Shown here piece after piece: positions 22,547 to 27,386 of a stretch of DNA of 27,386 bases; the first letter of the stretch is position 1, and every line of letters starts with the position of its first letter. Made by a program: the position numbers and the translations under genes. The notes beneath the pieces were generated by a model, which was not told the origin of the DNA, did no database searches, and saw only the letters and a program-made list of their open reading frames with translations. The DNA lies in contig FN649748.1 in NCBI GenBank assembly GCA_000310025.1, positions 1,733,686 to 1,761,071 of the forward strand, given 5' to 3'. The DNA is from Ectocarpus siliculosus (Eukaryota; Sar; Phaeophyceae; Ectocarpales; Ectocarpaceae).

Positions 22547-25500
22547 TCAACAAAACCGCTCGTAGCGCGCCTTGATGTACTCCAGGCCTTCTTCTTTCGT
22601 CCCTTCCGGGTTGGCAATCATCCACTTGATTTGGTCCTGAGGGTACCGCATTCGGCGAAGAAAACAATCACAAGACAACAAACAGGACCGGCAGAGGCAA
22701 GAAAAACGAAAAAAAAAGCATCGTTGCGCATGGATGTGTTTGTTGGGGGGCGCAATGCAAGTAAGCCGCGTGAGACGCGACATCCGTGTGCTGAGATATC
22801 ACAAGACATGCGCGTGCGGGACGCAAGCGGTGTATCCTTGACAAAGCGACCAACTTCTGCCGGACGCACACCACGACACTTGGGGGCCGTGTTTGTCCGC
22901 CGCTCGCCTGTCCGAGAACCCGCCGGCCATTTCAGGGCTGTTTAGCCAGCTAGACATCTCTTGACCAAACCGGCAATTTAAGAGCTTTTCCAGCCTGACT
23001 TCTGACCAAACCTACATTTTAGGAATGTTTTTCCCAGCCAGGACGTCTGTCGCCGGACTGTTGTCTAGCTCCGCCGGTACTAATAGCTGCAGGAACACAA
23101 CCAACAGACACACCCAAAACTCTCATGAAAACCGTCCCCGCCGCCCGCACAGCAGTCAGTCACTCACATCCATGACCTTCGAGAATACCGGGCCCCTCGG
23201 TATCTCGGGCAAGATCTTCTTCACCTCGCCCCCGTTAAACATGGGCTTCAGGTCCCACACCCCCTCCAGCCCCATAGACTCGATCTCCCTCGCCATGGAC
23301 ATGTACGCCGCGATGACCGCCGCGTCTTCTTCCTTGTCGCCCCGGTCCCTGATTTTCCGATACATGCCAACCCGGAAGAATGAGGAAATCCCGAAGCGAA
23401 ACCGCCAATACGAAGACGACAACGACGTCGACTTGTGCATGGGGACTGGGTTCAGGCATGGGCATCCATCTACACGTACGATGTTGGCCGCGAGAGCGGG
23501 TAATATTCGCCCTGCGCTTTTTTTTTTTTTTTTGTCTTGACTTCAAATCAGCGCTCACAGCACTGTGCCGTTTACTCCAACCCGTGGTCACACAGAAGAG
23601 CCCCTCTCTACCCTCCTCCCCTCCTGCGGTACTTTGCCTTCGATTTTTAATGCAAGAAGAGTTTAGCACTCTCTTCCCTCTGTGTACACACGAACTAGCG
23701 CTATCCACTAGGCCAGAAGCGGAAGCGACAGAAAAACTCACTTTGCAAGAAAAGCTCGCTTACGCCGGGATTCGAACCCCTGACCTGACCTCTAGATGGT
23801 TTCGAGGATACCAACTAGACCACCGATTGGAGGCCATGGAGGAAGCAGAAAGGGCTATAATTTTCTACGAGTCACGCAAACTTGTCATGAAAAGGCTGTC
23901 GAGCACCCGCTTGCAAATCCGTTTCGAAAAGAACTCCTCGAGCGTGCTGGTGATCATATCGTGCGACCGCGGGCGCGTCTCCGGCGGCAAACGCCGCTTT
24001 CACTCCTGCAAAACACGCTGAGACGACGACGACCAAAAAAAAAAACTGCTCTCTCGCATAGTGTGAAGCTCATCTTTGGAATTTCGACGGACTGATCAAA
24101 TCACAACACATCTCACGCCTAACCACGCCCAACAAAAGCTGAAGCCCCCCCTATAACCCCCAGCACCCGCCTCTACACGCCAAAAAACTCCCCACGTCTC
24201 ACCGGACATTACTGTCGAGGATGTGTTTGGTTCCGAGATCCCCGGTCAAACCAAGGACCAACGCCACCCGCCACAAAGGTCCGACCTTGTACGTCACGTC
24301 ACATAAGGGATCGGAACAAACAACGCGCGGGTGGGATTAACGCCAGGGGACAAAGCACAAACTACGCCTTTCATCACCAAGGAAGAAAACAACAAAACAG
24401 CAGTGTCTCCTTCACAGTCGTATCTTAAACGAGGCGCCTCTCTTCGATATGGCGAAGCACATAGCGGGGAAACTACGCACCATAGGACACACAAGAGATG
24501 TGTCAACTGCATTGATTATCATGTACCTGCCGCACACGTTATGCAGGCAGGTGCTCGACACACAAAAAGAGAGGAAACGGTTCGTACGGGCAATCGCGTC
24601 TTCAACACAACACTCCCCGACACTTTCTTACCATATTCAAAAACCAAACACTTGCCTAATCAGTGGTAGTCGAAACGAAAATTCCATCGAGACGAAACCA
24701 TGGACTCTTAATCTTGACTGCAAAGAGGATTCAACACCACTTGTATCATCATCCCACGCGGTGGGTTGTAACTGCTGCTGTGCTGACTGGTGCTGCCGTG
24801 GTTATGTTATGGCAAAAGAAAGCTCACCGCTCTCATCGTCAGTCCCGGTGCCAGGCGGGGGAACGTGATCGGCTTGCTGTTGGCCCGGGTCAAAGGCCCG
24901 CGCGCAGTCTTCCGGAGTAGAAGCTGGAAGTCCATCGCAGCGCTGTCGGATCGTCAAGGGCAATCGCGCAGGAAAGCAGGGGGCTGAGGGATCAACGCCA
25001 CAGACCAAACGGAAAGCAATTCAAGCATGTTCTCGTCTTCGCCAGTTCGCCAGTGTTACACTTCTGATGGCTACGCGTTGCCGCTCGTCAGATCGTGAAG
25101 AGCAATCGCGCGAGTAACAAGGGGGCTGACGGTTCAACACCAGTAACTAAACGGAATCAAGTTATGCCCGCTCTCGTAGTCATCTGTGTGGCTGATCGCT
25201 ATATTATAGTTTCGGCGGCTAAGGGTTCAAATCCAATGAAGGTTGGTTCAGGCGTTCGGTCGAAATCAGCATCTTCGCCGCTTCAAAAAAGAAAACGTCA
25301 ACAGCACGGCGATAAAGGTCACAACCAACCGAGAATTGCATGCCCTTACGCAGCCGAAATCAGCATCTTCGCCGCTTCAAAAAAAAAAAAACGGCAACAG
25401 CACGGCGATAAAGGTCACAACCAGCCGAAAATTGCATGCCCTTACGCAGCGCGTAGGGCACACAACTGCACGTCGAGATGCGCGAAATCCCGTGAGCACG

Positions 25501-27205
25501 CAACTTTTCGTCCCACTGCCGATACGTCGTGCACTCATCCATCAAAACTTGCGTTGAAAAAACGAACGATCAAACGTACCAGAGGTGCGGAGCACATTGG
25601 TTCCACTGCTGTCGATATGTCGTGCGCCAATCCACAAAACTTGTTGAAAAAAACACAATGAAACAGAGGTGCGAAGCACAATAACGGCACGGCTTCCTTA
25701 GGCATGTAGTAACGTATCCCACCTCTGCAACTGCAGCACTCGCTGCGGGTCCTTCGCCCGAAGCTTGAGGTAGTCTGCCATCATCACCTGGATCAGCGGA
25801 ACCTGGCAAAAAAAAACAAAACACGATGGCCGACCGACAAAACCATGTGCCCAAGTTAGCGGTGTGGCGATTGAGAAGAACACGGAGTGCACGCAACGAT
25901 CGGGACAGTCAGCCAAGATTTAGGAAACCCGGTGAGAAAAGAACAAGTTGTTCGTGACACAGCAGTCCAAGCAGTACCCCACCAGGCAACCTTGTTTCTT
26001 CTGTGCGGCACGTATGTATCTAGTCGTCCGCGAGGTTCTCGCGCGTGGTGGGGCGCGTTCCAGCCCAGACCGACGAAGGCTTTCCACATCGGGGCGGCAG
26101 CGTGTTGAGACCTGATCGCCAGGGTGCACGCCGACGTGCGGGAGCCATAGCTCGAGAACCTGTCGAGCTCGGATGCGAGAGAGTCAATCCAAAGGGGGGG
26201 GCGGGGGCTTACGGGGCTCCTGATGCGTTATTGGCCATCAACAGCCCCTTGAAACCCTGTTCCCCCATTGAATTGATTCGCATCCGGGCTCGACAGTTTC
26301 TCGAGCTATAGCTCCCGCACCTCGGCGTGCACCCCGGCGATCAGGTCTCAATACGCGAGACTTCAGGGAGAGGACGCCAAGGTATATGTAGCGCGATCCG
26401 TACTCTTGACGTGGCCGGCAACCACGAAAAACAAAAAAGGGAAATTTCAATTTCATATCTGTGGAGGAGACAATAGTGTGCTTCTGTATGAAAAAAATTC
26501 AGGATAAGATCAGACACGTGCAACGTTCATAGGCGGATCGGAAACACCGAAAAAAAAAAAAAAAATGGCGGGCAAGGGCATGCATCCGCAGCTCCTTTCC
26601 AGGCAGTCCCAATGCCCGCTCAACCCCGACCCTCTCCGCTCACGACACTTGAAAGCACAAGACACAAAAGTGAGAACCCTCACGGTACAAAAAACAGGTG
26701 TGTAGACTGGTGCCAGAATACATGACATGAATGAGCGCACGCACAACCTGAAACCAGCTTGACCAATCAACATTACCCGTCGAGCCTCAACCCACGCAAC
26801 CTGTAACCCAGCTTGACCAATCAAACACCGGCCGTTGAAGCCTCAACTCACATTTGCGCGCTTCTGGTTGGGGCACATGCTGTCCGCCAACGGCAGCAGG
26901 AACGCCGCGTAGAGGCCCAGCCGCCGCATCTCCTCCTTGTCCATCCCCTCCGTCACCGTGATCCCCGCCTTCCCTCGCTGCGTGCCGGCGCCTACCGCCT
27001 TCTTCGAACCACCGCCCTTAACCTTGCCCTCCGCTCCTTTAACTTTTTTTGCCGCCGTCGCTTTTACCCCTTTTAGCCGCTCGCGGGCAGCGGCAGGCGA
27101 CACCTCTTCCTCCTCTTCTTGCACACCCTCATCTCCAACGCCGGGACCGAAGGCGTTGAAATCGTCTAGCACTGTCTGTTCTCTGTCGAGGAGGTGGAAC
27201 ATGTT
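22547..27205 (-). CDS. CCA1: CCA tRNA nucleotidyltransferase, C-terminal exons (5'-partial)
   Basis: Exons in transcript order: 27205-26852, 25802-25723, 24942-24828, 24285-24203, 23348-23168, 22636-22547. Phases agree at all five junctions, and the gene ends TGA at 22547. The class II CCA-adding enzyme adds or repairs CCA at tRNA 3' ends. The catalytic head lies off the right edge. What is present is the helical body and tail: GLYAAFLLPLAD, VPLIQVMMADYLKLRAKD, LQSAAMDFQLLL, a PGLTMRAVGPLWRVALVLG segment that matches the plant GFLLREIKDFWRVAL block without gaps, GVWDLKPMFNGGEVKKIL and WMIANPEGTKEEGLEYI. These follow the order known in plant and animal enzymes. Exon 27205-26852 includes an insert of about 70 acidic then Lys/Gly-rich residues. 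Exon 24285 uses an AAG acceptor. The 5' border of the first exon is uncertain because the sequence beyond 27280 is poor. Confidence 0.9.
22925..23060. repeat. Degenerate tandem repeat of about 45 bp in the last intron of the CCA gene
   Basis: About three imperfect units share CCAG-(C/G)-TGAC-TCT, TTGACCAAACC or CTGACCAAACC, then ATTTnAGG/GAGC and a T run. They lie in the intron 23167-22637. Confidence 0.6.
23518..23835 (-). mobile_element. tRNA-derived SINE candidate in an intron of the CCA gene
   Basis: On the minus strand an A box TGGTCTAGTTGG (23822-23811) is followed 32 bases later by a perfect B box GGTTCGAATCC (23778-23768). An unrelated body of about 230 bp then follows, ending in 16 A residues (T run on plus, 23518-23533). 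A second A-box-like TGGCCTAGTGG sits at 23715-23705. The T stem is imperfect and no 7-bp acceptor stem closes, so it is not a functional tRNA. Head, body and A tail together suggest a SINE. No target-site duplication was found, and the 5' limit is approximate. Confidence 0.6.
24949..25200. repeat. Diverged tandem duplication, period 142 bp, in a CCA-gene intron
   Basis: Copies begin at 24949 and 25091 with GATCGT and share GCAATCGCGC, AGGGGGCTGA and ACCAAACGGA or ACTAAACGGA in order. The first copy starts seven bases into the intron from the exon 24942-24828 acceptor. The second contains a B-box-like GGTTCAACACC. Confidence 0.7.
25262..25449. repeat. 94-bp tandem repeat, two nearly identical copies
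   Basis: Copies at 25262-25355 and 25356-25449 start GAAATCAGCATCTTCGCCGC and differ at only a handful of positions, plus the length of an A run. They are much younger than the flanking duplications in the same intron. Confidence 0.95.
25513..25685. repeat. Diverged tandem duplication, period 90 bp
   Basis: Copies begin CCACTGC at 25513 and 25603. They share CGATA-GTCGTGC, AAAACTTG, TTGAAAAAA and CAGAGGTGCG-AGCACA in order, with small indels. The second copy ends about 38 bp from the exon 25802-25723 donor. Confidence 0.8.
26100..26356. mobile_element. Foldback / MITE-like element with long inverted repeats
   Basis: The left arm (26100 to about 26200) and right arm (about 26262 to 26356) are inverted copies. 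Both read, from the outside in, GCGT-TTGAGACCTGATCGCC, GGGTGCACGCCGA-GTGCGGG, AGC-ATAGCTCGAGAA, CTGTCGAGC and GGATGCGA, with few mismatches. About 60 bp separates them. There is no open frame for a transposase, so it would be non-autonomous. No clean target-site duplication is visible. It lies in the 1049-bp intron 26851-25803 of the CCA gene. Confidence 0.75.
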
Positions 27206-27279
27206 CTGCCAATTGACGTTTCGGCGCCGAAATGTTTGCCGAAACAGCCCAGACAGCGGTGGGTAGTTCGCAACGGCAG

Positions 27280-27386
27280 GGGAGGGGGGGGGGGGGGGGG
27301 GGGGGTTTTTTTCTTTGGGCGTGAAAAAAAACCCCCCCCGGTAGGGGGGGGGAAAGCCCGGGGAACCCTTTAAAAACCAAAGAAAA
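27280..27386. other. Low-quality contig end
   Basis: Runs of G (27284-27305), C and A, with a texture like positions 1-350. The adjoining upstream exons of the CCA gene cannot be read through this. Confidence 0.7.

Noticed and set aside
22058-22945. 295-codon open frame on the plus strand
   Set aside because: It runs antisense through the last CCA-enzyme exon and an intron, has biased Arg/His/Ser composition and no domain.
23380-24021. 213-codon plus-strand open frame containing AGIRTPDLTSRW
   Set aside because: That peptide is the well-known false translation of a tRNA T-arm on the opposite strand; here it comes from the SINE head.
25095-25661. 188-codon open frame with internally repeated peptides
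   Set aside because: The repeats are the tandem duplications of a CCA-gene intron read in one frame.

Overview
This is a nuclear DNA segment from an intron-rich eukaryote with roughly even base composition. It most likely comes from a photosynthetic stramenopile, and a brown alga fits best (inference). The basis is a plastid preprotein with a signal peptide followed by a phenylalanine at the presumed cleavage point (VSG/FVAP), long GT-AG introns of about 220-1800 bp, strictly alternating gene orientation, short divergent promoters and proteins rich in Gly/Pro/Ala runs. Both ends (about 1-350 and 27280-27386) are homopolymer-rich and look like poor consensus at contig ends.

Layout: (1) 999-8138, minus: a nine-exon ornithine-decarboxylase-family gene with no phase conflict at any junction (634 aa). 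(2) 8469-10940, plus: a two-exon WD40 propeller protein sharing a 330-bp divergent promoter with gene 1. (3) 10941 to about 15243: mostly noncoding, with an intact tRNA-Ser(CGA) at 11463-11543. (4) 15244-16337, minus: a small plastid-targeted, single-helix thylakoid protein resembling PsbW. (5) 16901-20290, plus: a complete five-exon TCAIM homologue (DUF4460/DUF4461, mitochondrial, 622 aa), divergent from gene 4 across 563 bp. (6) 20291-22546: convergent intergenic region holding a 182-bp-period duplication. (7) 22547 to about 27205, minus: the last six exons of a CCA-adding tRNA nucleotidyltransferase whose 5' part lies off the right edge.

The genes are unrelated housekeeping functions (polyamine metabolism, a scaffold, photosystem II, mitochondria, tRNA maturation). 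No operon, CRISPR array, phage or defence system is visible. The most interesting material is the altered active-site residues of the decarboxylase and the repeat-laden introns of the CCA-adding enzyme gene, which contain a tRNA-derived SINE, a foldback/MITE-like inverted repeat and serial tandem duplications.

Exon models were built by hand from splice signals, reading phase and remembered family motifs. No alignment or RNA data were available.
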